Positions 17,262-26,673 of a stretch of 36,028 bases of DNA are shown here, piece after piece. Position numbers and translations under genes: made by a program. Source of the stretch: an uncultured Collinsella sp. GTDB taxonomy: Bacteria > Actinomycetota > Coriobacteriia > Coriobacteriales > Coriobacteriaceae. Each line of letters begins with the position of its first letter. Position 1 is the stretch's first letter. Where the stretch lies: contig URKH01000010.1 in NCBI GenBank assembly GCA_900548255.1, positions 1-36,028 of the forward strand, written 5' to 3'. The notes below the pieces were generated by a model that saw nothing but the letters and a program-made list of their open reading frames with translations, was not told where the DNA came from and made no database searches.

Positions 17262-18515
17262 ATGGCGCAAGAACACGATCTGTTTGATGACATTATCGAG
17301 ATCAGTAAGGGTTTCGACTTTCTTAAAAACCCGCTTGGCGGTGTGACCGATGCGCTCGATCCGTCGGCGCCGCAGTGGAATCCTGCCGACTACAAGGAGC
17401 GTCCGCGCGGCAACACCATTCCGTGCTTGACCTGCAAAAACGAAAAGAGCGGCTGCACCGCGTGCATGGACGTGTGCCCGGTCAACGCTATCGAGGTCGA
17501 TGAAGACGCCATTGAGATCCTCGACTCCTGTCGTAAGTGCGGCCTGTGCGCTGCCGCCTGTCCGACTGAGGCGATTATTTCGCCGCGTCTGGCGCCCAAA
17601 AACCTTTACGACGACATTGTCTCGGCGGCTACGAGCCACGAGACCGCCTACGTTACCTGCACGCGTGCCCTTAAGCGCATGCCGCGCGAGAACGAGGTTG
17701 TTGTCGCCTGCGTGGGCGATATTACGGCCGAGACCTGGTTCTCGGTACTGGCGGACTATCCCAACGTGAGCGTGTACCTGCCACTGGGCGTGTGCGATAA
17801 GTGCCGCAACACCGGCGGTGAGGACATCCTGGGCGAGGCGATTGCGAAGGCCGAGGAGTGGGCCGGCACGGGCATGGGTCTGGAGGTCGATCCCAAGAGC
17901 CTCAAATGTCATAAGCGCCGCGAGTACGAGCGCAAGGAGTACATGGAAAAGATCGCCCGCACCACGGGCCTTACCGTGACAAAGCTCAATCCGGCAACGG
18001 CGGCACTGGCCTCGGTGACGCAGAAGCTCAAAGCCCATCGCCATCAGATTACCCAGTTGGAGCGTACGCTCAACACCATGTGCGGCACCACGACGACCAA
18101 GCGTCGCCGTTCGCTCACGCACGGGCGGCAGCTGGTGCTCTCGACGCTGCAAAACCACCCCGAGCTTGCCCAGAACATGCAGGTGAGCACGCCGGAGTGC
18201 GATTTTGACAAGTGCACGTCGTGTGGCGAGTGCGTCAACGTATGCCCCACGTTTGCCTGCGATCTGGTGGGAAGCGGCCGCTTTGCACTGGAATCCACGT
18301 ATTGCCTGGGTTGCGGAGCCTGCGTCAAGGTGTGCCCCGAGCATGCGCTCAAGTTAGTTAAGCATGACGCGTCCAATCTGGTCGTCGTCGATCCCGAAGC
18401 CGAGGAAAAGGCCGCCCAGAAGGCGAAGGCTCACGAAGAAGCTGAGAAGGTCAAGGCCGAGGCAAAGGCCAAGCTTGACAAGATGCTCGACCAGGTGGAA
18501 AAGCTCGCGGACTAG
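17262..18515 (+). CDS. Multi-cluster [4Fe-4S] ferredoxin-like protein
   Basis: This 417-aa protein is an electron-transfer protein with at least four ferredoxin-type CxxCxxCxxxCP-like units. The N-terminal pair uses C55/C58/C65/C68/C72 (the first motif is lengthened, CLTCKNEKSGCTACMDVCP) and C90/C93/C96/C100. The C-terminal pair uses C318/C321/C324/C328 and C348/C351/C354/C358. Between them is a domain of about 200 residues with C133, C150, C178 and C181. The tail (about 385-417) is a charged Ala/Lys/Glu helix. No membrane segment or signal is seen. I chose 17262 because AGGGAGGGG lies just upstream; the frame runs back to a TTG at 17232. The redox partner is unknown. The middle domain faintly resembles those of hydrogenase or heterodisulfide reductase accessory ferredoxins, with low confidence. 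Confidence 0.82.
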   Translation: MAQEHDLFDDIIEISKGFDFLKNPLGGVTDALDPSAPQWNPADYKERPRGNTIPCLTCKNEKSGCTACMDVCPVNAIEVDEDAIEILDSCRKCGLCAAACPTEAIISPRLAPKNLYDDIVSAATSHETAYVTCTRALKRMPRENEVVVACVGDITAETWFSVLADYPNVSVYLPLGVCDKCRNTGGEDILGEAIAKAEEWAGTGMGLEVDPKSLKCHKRREYERKEYMEKIARTTGLTVTKLNPATAALASVTQKLKAHRHQITQLERTLNTMCGTTTTKRRRSLTHGRQLVLSTLQNHPELAQNMQVSTPECDFDKCTSCGECVNVCPTFACDLVGSGRFALESTYCLGCGACVKVCPEHALKLVKHDASNLVVVDPEAEEKAAQKAKAHEEAEKVKAEAKAKLDKMLDQVEKLAD

Positions 18516-18586
18516 TCAGCGACCTCTATCTCTGCTTCATTCGTGCCGCCGTGGCGTCCGGGTTCGCCCAGATGCTGCGGCGGCGC

Positions 18587-18592
18587 TATACT
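18587..18592 (+). promoter_or_regulatory. Candidate -10 box for ychF
   Basis: TATACT lies 38 bases before the GTG start of ychF, in the short gap after the ferredoxin gene. The matching -35 (TTCGCC near 18563) is weak, so this is a tentative promoter. Confidence 0.35.
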
Positions 18593-18629
18593 TATGCAGT
18601 TTGAAGTACCTGTATCAAAAGGAGCTGTC

Positions 18630-19706
<1,077 letters not shown>

Positions 19707-19717
19707 GGACGACGCAT

Positions 19718-20101
19718 ATGTTTAAATATGGCAAAAAAGCTGGCTACATGGGTATTGCGCTGCTCGTACTTGCGGTGATTCCGCTGGTGGTCGCAGCGTG
19801 TGTTATCCCCAACATTGGTCCCGAGGTGGCAACAAAGTTTAATGCTGCCGGCGAGGCGACGCGCTGGGGCAAGAGCTACGAGCTGCTGGCGTTGCCGGTG
19901 CTCAATCTGCTGCTGAGCGTGGCGACGTACTTTACGGCGGGACGCCAGGCAAAAAACAACGATGACTCCGCCGCCATGGCACGCATCGTGTGCGAGCGCT
20001 ACCTGCGCAACGGTTGCATCACGGGTGTATTTCTCAACGTAATCAACGTCTACTTTATGTATTCGGCGATTACCGGTATGGGCTTTGGCCTGGGCTTTTA
20101 G
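19718..20101 (+). CDS. Small DUF1648 / SdpI-like membrane protein
   Basis: This 127-aa protein has about three hydrophobic segments (near residues 10-32, 52-70 and 100-124). Its IPNIGPEVATKFNAAGEATRWGKSYE stretch is the signature of the DUF1648 domain found in SdpI-type immunity proteins and related membrane proteins. It probably sits in the cytoplasmic membrane; the function is unknown. The start at 19718 has TAAGGA upstream and it follows ychF by 11 bases, so it is probably co-transcribed. I see no partner toxin nearby, so an immunity role is only a family-based possibility. Confidence 0.72.
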   Translation: MFKYGKKAGYMGIALLVLAVIPLVVAACVIPNIGPEVATKFNAAGEATRWGKSYELLALPVLNLLLSVATYFTAGRQAKNNDDSAAMARIVCERYLRNGCITGVFLNVINVYFMYSAITGMGFGLGF

Positions 20102-20110
20102 CTTGCGCCT

Positions 20111-20524
20111 TTAGGCAACGAGCCTGCAAGCATATTCGATGGCTGCTGCGAGGCCGCCGCTCGATCGTGGTTGAAAGACCATGTCGGCGGCGGCCTCGTT
20201 TTCGGATCCGGCACCGCGAAGGGCGAGCGCGACGCCGGCTTCCAGGAGAAGGGGCAGGCCACGCTGGCTGGTTACGATTACGGCAGCCTGATTGAGCGAG
20301 CGGCTGTGCGCTTGGCATTGGATGGCAAGCGCACCTTGCGCCGGACAAGGGACCAGAACGGCGGCGACGCGACTTGATAGCAATGCAAATGCTGTGCGCT
20401 CATCGGGCGAAAGATATTCTGCTTCAACGACGACGAGCTTGGGCGGTGCGCTGTTTGTGCGAAGCGTGGCTCGGTACGTGCGGACCGAAGAACCCGACAT
20501 AGAAAACTCCTGTGTATTCGGCAA
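20111..20524 (-). pseudogene. Possible remnant of hydroxymethylbilane synthase (hemC) C-terminal region
   Basis: The 137-codon minus-strand frame carries PCPAQGALAIQC followed, at the right distance, by AAVIVTSQRGLPLLLEAGVALAL. This resembles the C-terminal part of HemC (PAxGQGALxIExR, then a VTAERAxxxxLEGGCxxPxG segment). The glycine of GQGA is alanine, the cofactor-binding cysteine of the EGGC motif is missing (EAGVAL), and the N-terminal two-thirds of the enzyme is absent. It therefore cannot be an active deaminase. It is either a decayed relic of haem synthesis or a chance open frame in GC-rich DNA. The upstream edge coincides with the 24-bp palindrome shared with the XRE gene. No ribosome binding site is evident. 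Confidence 0.35.
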
Positions 20525-20547
20525 AACGTAAACTATAGTTTACGTTT
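20524..20547. promoter_or_regulatory. Perfect 24-bp palindrome, probable XRE operator
   Basis: The 24 bases from 20524 to 20547 equal their own reverse complement, with half-site AAACGTAAAC and centre TATA. It lies 29 bases before the XRE-type regulator gene and at the upstream edge of the opposing frame. AT-rich palindromes in this position are typical operators for small autoregulating HTH proteins; the assignment is inference. Confidence 0.65.
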
Positions 20548-20576
20548 ATGTTCGGCTCCATTTCAAACTCGGCTGC

Positions 20577-20795
20577 ATGGACGAACGTGCGAAACAGATT
20601 CTTGGCAGGCGGGTCGAAGAGACACGCAGAGACCTTGGTATCTCCAAGGTTGATTTTTGTGTGGCGACAGGAATCAGCCGACCCTACCTCGACCGAATCG
20701 AAGATGGGACGGCAAATTTCACGCTCAAGGTTCTATTTAAGATCGCGCCCGCACTCGGCATGACGGTGTCAGAGCTTCTCGAGGGTATCGAGTAG
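20577..20795 (+). CDS. Small XRE-family helix-turn-helix regulator
   Basis: This 72-aa protein is a single Cro/CI-type HTH domain. The first helix includes LGRRVEETRRDLGIS, the HTH is SKVDFCVATGISRPYLDRIEDG (about 23-44), and the end is the LFKIAPALGMTVSELLEG helix. It has no other domain, so it probably acts as a dimer. A perfect palindrome lies 29 bases upstream, suggesting autoregulation. There is no clear ribosome binding site, so translation may be weak or the message nearly leaderless. A short CTCGA/TCGAG hairpin and seven T residues (20778-20804) at its end could terminate transcription. Confidence 0.8.
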   Translation: MDERAKQILGRRVEETRRDLGISKVDFCVATGISRPYLDRIEDGTANFTLKVLFKIAPALGMTVSELLEGIE

Positions 20796-21113
20796 CCTTT
20801 TTTTGCTAGATTTGCCGTTTGCTGAACGGGTCCCCCCGACGGCGGCGTGCAAAAACGCGAGTATTCAGCATCCCTCAATAATTTGACGGCAGCCGGGGCC
20901 ACAAATACGACGCGTAATGTTTTGGATTATCCACAAAATTCAATAATATGAGGAATAACAAGCGCGCGGAACGAGTCTTTCGAGTCGAAAGGCAATTTAC
21001 AGCCAGCGGTTTTAACGTTCCCGGAAGGGGCGGATGCTGAAAACTCCGCTTTTTGCACGTTCCGAGGGGTATCACGTGCCCTACAAGGCCCAAAGAGGCG
21101 GATTTTGTTTTAG
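20796..21113. other. Intergenic region without a supported gene
   Basis: These 318 bases begin with a T-run that may end the XRE transcript and run to the asparaginase stop codon on the other strand. Short frames exist but lack ribosome binding sites and family similarity. No notable repeat is seen. Confidence 0.5.
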
Positions 21114-22127
21114 CTACGCCATCGGGATGCGGTCGTGGTTGACTTGGCTGTAGAACAGGCGCTGAATCTCGGCCGCATCACGTGACTGGCCGAGTGCCCA
21201 CATGGTCTTGGCCACGAGCGTCTCGGTGGTCATGTCGTCGCCGCGCAGAATGCCCGGATGATCCGCGTAAGCACGGCCGACCTCATAAACGCCCAAATCG
21301 AGGCCCTCTTCGGGGACCTGCGTGGTCATAACGACAGTACGGCCCGAATCGACCCAGCGGAAAATCGCCTCCTGGAATGACTCGCCCGACTCACCAAACT
21401 CGGGGATACCGCCAATGCCAAAGGTCTCCAGAATCATGGCGTCGTAGCTATCGGCAAGGGCGTCCAGGATACCCGGGTTCACGCCGGGTGTCAGCTTAAG
21501 GACAAACACGCGCGGGTCGATACTGTCGTAGAAACGAACCGGATTCTCATTCTGGTGAGTGCCGTGAAGCCCGTTGCGCACAATGCGGTCGTTGCGGATG
21601 TAGGCAATGGGCGGATAGTTGACACTAATGAACGCGTTAAAGCTCATGGTGCGCTGCTTGCGGGCACGCGTGCCGGCAATGGCTACGCCGCCAAACACGA
21701 TTGAGACGTCGTGCGAGTGCTCGTCGAGCGCATAGAGCAGGCTCTGGTACAGGTTGAGCTTGGCGTCGGTAAATGGATTGCCCATGGGCTTTTGCGAGCC
21801 GGTGAGCACGATGGGCTTGGGGCTGTCCTGAATCAGGTAGGAAAGCGCTGCCGCGGTGTAGCTCATGGTGTCGGTGCCGTGCAGAATCACGAAGCCGTCG
21901 TGGTCGGCATAACCCTCGACGATGACGTCGCGGATACGCATCCAGTCGCTCGGGCGCATATTGGTGCTGTCGATGTTCATGGGCTGCACGACGTCGAGCT
22001 CGCAGAGGCCCGAGATCTCGGGGACGCTCTGGGCGAGCTCCTCACCGGTCAGGGCGGGGGAGAGGCCGTTGCCGTCCTCGGTCGATGCGATGGTGCCGCC
22101 CGTGGCGATGAGAAGGATGCGCTTCAT
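21114..22127 (-). CDS. ansA: Type I L-asparaginase
   Basis: Asparaginase hydrolyses asparagine to aspartate and ammonia. The 337-aa protein starts MKRILLIATGGTIAST, with the first catalytic Thr in GGTIAS, and has the second catalytic motif HGTDTM, followed by VLTGSQKPMG. There is no signal peptide, which suggests the cytosolic type I enzyme. The start at 22127 is chosen because AGGAA precedes it and the protein then begins exactly at the first beta strand; the frame extends 24 codons upstream without support. It is divergent from guaA across a 268-base gap. Confidence 0.92.
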   Translation of the reverse strand: MKRILLIATGGTIASTEDGNGLSPALTGEELAQSVPEISGLCELDVVQPMNIDSTNMRPSDWMRIRDVIVEGYADHDGFVILHGTDTMSYTAAALSYLIQDSPKPIVLTGSQKPMGNPFTDAKLNLYQSLLYALDEHSHDVSIVFGGVAIAGTRARKQRTMSFNAFISVNYPPIAYIRNDRIVRNGLHGTHQNENPVRFYDSIDPRVFVLKLTPGVNPGILDALADSYDAMILETFGIGGIPEFGESGESFQEAIFRWVDSGRTVVMTTQVPEEGLDLGVYEVGRAYADHPGILRGDDMTTETLVAKTMWALGQSRDAAEIQRLFYSQVNHDRIPMA

Positions 22128-22395
22128 GCTGGTATTCCTATCGTATTTGCCGCCGCAGAGGCGGAGTCGTTCGGCAGTATTGTGGCACAGGGCGTCCAAT
22201 GTTCAAACGTATTACATCATCTGTAACGTTTGGTAACACTTCAATTGCCGTCAAATAGGGGCCCTGGTCGTGCGTTTGCCGTGCGCTGATGGCTGCGAGG
22301 GACGAGAAACCCCATATAACGTGTACACTATGGAAGTTATTTTCGTTCATTCACGCGGGTGGGCACCGGCTCCCCGCCAACAAGAGGGGGAAACC
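22128..22395. promoter_or_regulatory. Divergent ansA / guaA intergenic region
   Basis: This 268-base gap must hold both promoters. A TACACT at 22324-22329 is a possible guaA -10 but has no good -35. GGGGAAACC just before the guaA ATG is part of a strong ribosome binding site (GAGGGGG). I found no purine riboswitch consensus. Confidence 0.3.
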
Positions 22396-23994
22396 ATGGA
22401 TCAAAAGGCTTCCGCAAAGGTCCTCGTACTCGACTTTGGTGCGCAGTACGGTCAGCTCATTGCCCGTCGCGTCCGCGACCTCAACGTGTATTCCGAGATC
22501 GTTCCCTGCGACATCTCGGCCGATGAGATTCGCGAGATGAACGCCTCTGCGCTCATCCTTTCTGGCGGCCCGGCCTCCGTGTACGCCGAGGACGCTCCGT
22601 CCATCGACCCCGCCATCTTTGACCTGGGCCTTCCCGTCTTGGGCTTTTGCTACGGTCATCAGATTACGGCCGTGACGCTCGGCGGCAAGGTCGGTCACTC
22701 TGAGGTGGGCGAGTACGGCCGCGCCACTATCACGCGCACTGCCGGCGCCAAGCTCTTTAACTCCACGCCCATGGAGCAGACCGTGTGGATGAGCCATCGC
22801 GACGCTGTTTCCGAGGTGCCCGAGGGCTTTACCGTTACCGCCAGCACCGACGTGTGCCCGGTTGCCGCCATGGAGTGCGTCGAGCGCAAGATTTTCACCA
22901 CGCAGTTCCACCCCGAGGTCAAGCACTCCGAGTACGGTCAGCAGCTGCTGAGCAACTTCCTGTTTGAGATCTGCGGCCTGGAGCCCAACTGGAGCATGGA
23001 CAACCTGGTCGAGACCATGACGGCCGAGTTCCGCGAGAAGGTCGGCGACGACCGCGTGATTCTGGCCCTGTCCGGTGGCGTCGACTCCTCCGTCGTGGCT
23101 GCGCTGGGCGCTCGCGCCGTGGGCAAGCAGATGACCTGCGTGTTCATCAACCACGGTCTGCTGCGTAAGGGCGAGCCCGAGCAGGTGGAGGAGGTCTTCA
23201 CCAAGCAGTTTGACGTCGACTTTATCCACGTCCACGCCGAGGACCGTTATGCCGAGCTTCTGGCCGGCGTGACCGAGCCCGAGGAGAAGCGCCGCATCAT
23301 CGGTACGCAGTTCTGGAAAGAGTTCTTCGCGGTTGCTCAGCAGCTTGAGACCGATGGTAAACCCGTGAAGTACCTGGCTCAGGGCACCATCTACCCCGAC
23401 ATCATCGAGTCCGGCGCTCGCAAGACGGGCGGCAAGACGGCCACCATCAAGAGCCATCACAACCTGATCCCGTTCCCCGAGGGCGTGCACTTCGACCTCA
23501 TTGAGCCGCTCGACCACTTCTTTAAGGACGAGGTCCGCGCGCTTGGTCTGGCGCTGGGTCTGCCGGGTCACATCGTGTTCCGTCAGCCTTTCCCGGGCCC
23601 GGGTCTTGCCATCCGCATCATCGGTGCGGTCGACAAAGAGAAGCTCGAGATCCTCAAGAATGCCGACGCTATCGTGCGCGAGGAGCTCGACGCCTACAAC
23701 CAGCGTCTGTTTGAGCAGACCGGCGAGCGCAACTCCGAGCACAGCTGCTGGCAGTATTTCGCGGTCCTGCCCGACATCAAGTCCGTTGGCGTCATGGGTG
23801 ACGAGCGCACCTATCAGCGCCCGATCATCCTGCGTGCCGTCGAGTCCAGCGATGCCATGACCGCCGATTGGGCCAAGCTGCCCTACGACGTCCTGGCCCG
23901 CATCTCCGGCCGCATCGTTGCCGAGGTCCCTGGCGCCAACCGCGTATGCTACGACATTACGTCCAAGCCGCCCGCGACCATCGAGTGGGAATAA
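22396..23994 (+). CDS. guaA: GMP synthase (glutamine-hydrolysing)
   Basis: GuaA converts XMP to GMP using glutamine and ATP. The 532-aa protein has the class I amidotransferase domain (about 8-200) with nucleophile Cys in LGFCYGHQ and the catalytic His/Glu in FHPEVKHSEYG. The ATP pyrophosphatase domain has the P-loop LALSGGVDSSVV (about 218-229). The C-terminal dimerisation domain has RQPFPGPGLAIR and ends CYDITSKPPATIEWE. The start at 22396 is fixed by GAGGGGGAAACC directly upstream; 42 open codons further upstream lack support. It has its own terminator. Confidence 0.97.
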   Translation: MDQKASAKVLVLDFGAQYGQLIARRVRDLNVYSEIVPCDISADEIREMNASALILSGGPASVYAEDAPSIDPAIFDLGLPVLGFCYGHQITAVTLGGKVGHSEVGEYGRATITRTAGAKLFNSTPMEQTVWMSHRDAVSEVPEGFTVTASTDVCPVAAMECVERKIFTTQFHPEVKHSEYGQQLLSNFLFEICGLEPNWSMDNLVETMTAEFREKVGDDRVILALSGGVDSSVVAALGARAVGKQMTCVFINHGLLRKGEPEQVEEVFTKQFDVDFIHVHAEDRYAELLAGVTEPEEKRRIIGTQFWKEFFAVAQQLETDGKPVKYLAQGTIYPDIIESGARKTGGKTATIKSHHNLIPFPEGVHFDLIEPLDHFFKDEVRALGLALGLPGHIVFRQPFPGPGLAIRIIGAVDKEKLEILKNADAIVREELDAYNQRLFEQTGERNSEHSCWQYFAVLPDIKSVGVMGDERTYQRPIILRAVESSDAMTADWAKLPYDVLARISGRIVAEVPGANRVCYDITSKPPATIEWE

Positions 23995-24035
23995 CCGAAC
24001 AAATGTTCTATTTTCCCATATCATAGCATGAATTT

Positions 24036-24068
24036 AGAGCCGTAGCAATGCTGCGGCTCTTTGCTTTT
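24036..24068 (+). terminator. guaA terminator
   Basis: An 11-bp stem AGAGCCGTAGC (24036-24046 with 24050-24060, one G-U pair) and a 3-base loop are followed by TTGCTTTT. It lies 42 bases past the guaA stop and marks the left border of the accessory island. Confidence 0.88.
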
Positions 24069-24178
24069 CGGAACAATCTCAGTTTCGTCATTCGGGCATC
24101 GTCCCCAATACGACCGAAGCCGAAAAAACTAACCCATCACCTACTTCGTCGCATGCTTGAAAGATTCCGAAACCGCCC

Positions 24179-24943
24179 CTACAGGTCGTATACACGCTTG
24201 ATCAGCTCAATTCCCTCCTCGAGCGTCATTGGAACCCCCATCTGCTTCAGAGGAACGCCCTCGGCACGGACCTTCTCGCAAAACTCAGTCATATCGTTGC
24301 GAATCGAATCGGGCAGTGCCGACGACGTTCTCGGGGAGAAGAGCTGAGCCAACCTGAAAACATCCTTTTTGTGCTTCTTGATGTCGCTCGAATCGACCCT
24401 CTCGCCAGCGGCCTTACGCTTCGATAGATCGAGATAGGCCTTGGCCTTGAAAGGGACAAGGTGCACCTCGTCCAGAACCATGATCCCGTCGACCTCCTTG
24501 CAACCGGACTTCATGTAGGCGTAGTAGTCGTCATCGAGAAGGATAGCCGAAAGGCTCGACGCCTCTTCGCCCGCTGGCAGCGGGACGATTGTCAGCCCTT
24601 CTGGTTCCTTGATGAACGAGGGGGCTTTGCTAAACAGCTCCACCATGCTCGGGAAGCCAGCAACGCTCGGCTTGGTGAATCGATAGAAATGAACTCCCCC
24701 GGAGCCCCTCCATCCGCAATCGTAGCCGCCGTCCTTCACCAGCTTCCATATTGCCGCCGCAACCTCGGAAAAGCGGTTCTCGGCAATCAGGATGACGTCG
24801 ATGTCCTTGGTGACCCTGAAGTCGAGATCCGCGTTGCTCAGGATGATGTCGCACGCCGTGCCGCCAATGATCGCATAGCAGTCCTCGAGGCCCTCCATGT
24901 ATTCCGAGAACCGGCGTAGCCCGTAAACTTCGCTCACTGCCAT
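24179..24943 (-). CDS. AbiEii-like nucleotidyltransferase, putative toxin
   Basis: This 254-aa protein has the minimal nucleotidyltransferase signature: IIGGTACDIIL (25-35) with the GG motif, then TKDIDVIL (45-52) supplying D47 and D49. This is the pattern of the DUF1814/AbiEii group, whose members transfer nucleotides to targets such as tRNA in some toxin-antitoxin systems. It overlaps the end of the upstream winged-helix gene by 10 bases (ATGGCAGTGA), so the two are co-translated, as expected for a toxin and its regulator or antitoxin. The C-terminal half (about 120-254) is helical, with KAKAYLDLSKRK and DIKKHKKDVFRLAQLF, again as in AbiEii proteins. It could alternatively be a plain uncharacterised nucleotidyltransferase. 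Confidence 0.75.
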   Translation of the reverse strand: MAVSEVYGLRRFSEYMEGLEDCYAIIGGTACDIILSNADLDFRVTKDIDVILIAENRFSEVAAAIWKLVKDGGYDCGWRGSGGVHFYRFTKPSVAGFPSMVELFSKAPSFIKEPEGLTIVPLPAGEEASSLSAILLDDDYYAYMKSGCKEVDGIMVLDEVHLVPFKAKAYLDLSKRKAAGERVDSSDIKKHKKDVFRLAQLFSPRTSSALPDSIRNDMTEFCEKVRAEGVPLKQMGVPMTLEEGIELIKRVYDL

Positions 24944-25884
24944 AATTCCTCCCCAAAAATCGCGTTCAACTGGCCGATGACGCGCTCGTCGCCCTCGCCG
25001 ACGAGCGTCAACGCAAGCGACACGTCGTCAACCGCATCTCCTCCTGCCACGAGCGGGTCGTACGCCCATACCTGGACCTGAACCGTCTCCTCATCGTGAA
25101 GCTCGCCAAGTTGGACCTCCTCGAACTCAAGTTCTTTGAAGGCCCTCCTCGATACCGCGCGCTGCTCGATTCGGGGGGCTGCCAGCATACTGCGCTGCGA
25201 AAGCTCGCTCACCCCCGCAAGCGGAAGCTGCGCCGTTTGCTCGTCTCTTTTCGCATACACGGCCCGCGCGACAGGATTCCGCAGGCATCCGATTGCACTT
25301 TTGACGAGATCGTTCCTGCTCGTGCTGCGTTCGATGACCACTGCGCGGCCGTTTTTGGACTTGCTTACGAGCCCCCTGCGAGACAGATCGTCGAGGGCCC
25401 TCGAGATGCTCGACGACGGCATGCCCGTCGCCCTCATCAGCTCTTCGGACGTTCGCACCTCTGGGTTGGCCAGCAGCGTAACCAGCACAGCCTGAGTACC
25501 TGGCGCCAGCACCTCCGGAAGAGAACGCGGCTCCCGTTTCGCGCTCGCAACGAAACCCAGCATCGGAAGGAAAGCCTGCCTGCCGGGAACGACGAACGGG
25601 ATGCCCTGTGAAACGAGGGCCTTTCGCTGGCGCGCGTCGATCTGGGCGACGAGCGCAACCTGCAGGCCCGCCCTCGCCGACACTTGAGAGACGATCCTCT
25701 TGAGGTTGGGAAGCGAGACCTCCCCCTCGACCTCTGCCATAATGAAATCGACCCCGTTGCAGGAACACAGCCGATAGGATGCCGCCTTAGCAAGATAAAG
25801 CGGGAGGTCAGACGCTCCAGACCATTCGAACTCGGTCACGAAGAGGCCCATCTCATCTTTCAGGTATTTTATGGTATCGTTCAT
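24934..25884 (-). CDS. Winged-helix regulator, putative AbiEi-like antitoxin
   Basis: This 316-aa protein has a winged HTH near residues 128-186 (TQAVLVTLLANPEVRTSEEL, then GMPSSSISRALDDLSRRGLV), similar to MarR-type folds. The N-terminal about 115 residues are of unknown type and include an IPFVVPGRQAFLPMLG segment seen in proteins paired with nucleotidyltransferases. A downstream overlap with the nucleotidyltransferase gene indicates a two-gene operon. I chose the start at 25884 because AGGGA sits seven bases upstream and because a TATAAT at 25921-25926 would put the transcript start downstream of the first frame ATG at 25929. It probably represses its own operon. Confidence 0.7.
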   Translation of the reverse strand: MNDTIKYLKDEMGLFVTEFEWSGASDLPLYLAKAASYRLCSCNGVDFIMAEVEGEVSLPNLKRIVSQVSARAGLQVALVAQIDARQRKALVSQGIPFVVPGRQAFLPMLGFVASAKREPRSLPEVLAPGTQAVLVTLLANPEVRTSEELMRATGMPSSSISRALDDLSRRGLVSKSKNGRAVVIERSTSRNDLVKSAIGCLRNPVARAVYAKRDEQTAQLPLAGVSELSQRSMLAAPRIEQRAVSRRAFKELEFEEVQLGELHDEETVQVQVWAYDPLVAGGDAVDDVSLALTLVGEGDERVIGQLNAIFGEELWQ

Positions 25885-25920
25885 TACCAGTCCCTTTTGC
25901 ATATTCCCATTTGCCTTGGG

Positions 25921-25926
25921 ATTATA
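25921..25926 (-). promoter_or_regulatory. -10 box of the AbiE-like operon
   Basis: A perfect TATAAT on the minus strand lies 36 bases upstream of the preferred start codon. The -35 at 17-base spacing (TCGCAA) is weak. Confidence 0.55.
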
Positions 25927-26256
25927 CAATTTTGATTGGGATATTGCGAGGTTTGCATTTCTTGCCTGTCGATTCCGTATCGTTCCGCAGTTTTCAGCGG
26001 CGTGCGCCGTGTACGCTTTCCTGCTTTCTACACGAAGGTCAGGAGGAGGGTTTCGCAGAGAGGGCGCTCTAGGTTCTGCAGGGTTCTGTTAGTCCCGTAT
26101 TCAGAAAAGGGACATATTGAGGGCGCGGCGCCCGCGGGGACAAATTGTCCCAGCGGCATGGGCGCTTCCCCTGGACGATGATTGTCTGACGCGCCAGCAT
26201 CGATGCTGAATGCGAGTCCGCGTCTGCCCCTAGGTCTTCCAGACGTGCATCGCATC

Positions 26257-26416
26257 ACCACCTGTGCCGTGTTTCTGCTGCGTTTGTGAAGGCAGGCTTG
26301 GCCGATAGGCTCGCACGGTTTCGGCGAGCTTGGAAAATCGTATTACCAGCGAACGCTTCACAGTGTCCGTACTAACGGACACTGTGCTTGCATAAACCCA
26401 GTTAATATATGGAATG
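26257..26416. repeat. 160-bp island repeat, copy 1 (intact)
   Basis: This sequence matches, at roughly 85% by eye, the interrupted copy at 29344-29465 plus 31304-31343. Landmarks shared in order are CGTTTGTGAAGGC, ATAGGCTCGCACG, TTGGAAAATCGTAT, a hairpin CAGTGTCCGT/ACGGACACTG (26370-26379 and 26384-26393) and CCCAGTTAATATATG. Both copies have the same orientation and flank the zinc-ribbon nuclease gene. Its role is unknown. Confidence 0.8.
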
Positions 26417-26503
26417 CGGTATTGGATCCATTTTCCGGAAAGCGCTCATGGACCCATATGATCGGAAAGAACGCGCTCGGCAGCGCAGAGAAGGGATCGA
26501 TCG

Positions 26504-26519
26504 CTGGGACATTTTGTCC
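26504..26519. repeat. GGGACA/TGTCCC palindrome, variant copy
   Basis: CTGGGACA ttt TGTCCCA is one of several related palindromes restricted to the 26-35.5 kb island. This copy lies about 90 bases to the right of repeat copy 1, as the 31432-31450 copy does relative to repeat copy 2. Confidence 0.6.
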
Positions 26520-26673
26520 CAATTCCGAATAGCGAACCGCCTTGGGATCACAAGACAACCTCATCCATTACTTGAGTGGTATAGACGGCAAACGAGGCAC
26601 GAGATGGGGGTACAAAAGGAATCGGAGGGTTGCTACAGATTTTTCGACACAAAACCCGGTCCATTGAGATTCG

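Larger units (their letters stand above)
25927..26673. other. Island intergenic region with repeat and palindromes, no supported gene
   Basis: This stretch of nearly 750 bases separates the AbiE-like operon from the zinc-ribbon nuclease, both on the minus strand. It contains a GGGACAA/TTGTCCC palindrome (26137-26151), the first copy of the 160-bp repeat (26257-26416) and a second palindrome (26504-26519). A 101-codon plus-strand frame runs through the repeat and beyond, but it has no family similarity and no ribosome binding site. Confidence 0.6.

Noticed and set aside
22351..24024. 557-codon minus-strand frame opposite guaA
   Set aside because: Antisense shadow produced by GC codon bias; guaA motifs are complete on the plus strand.
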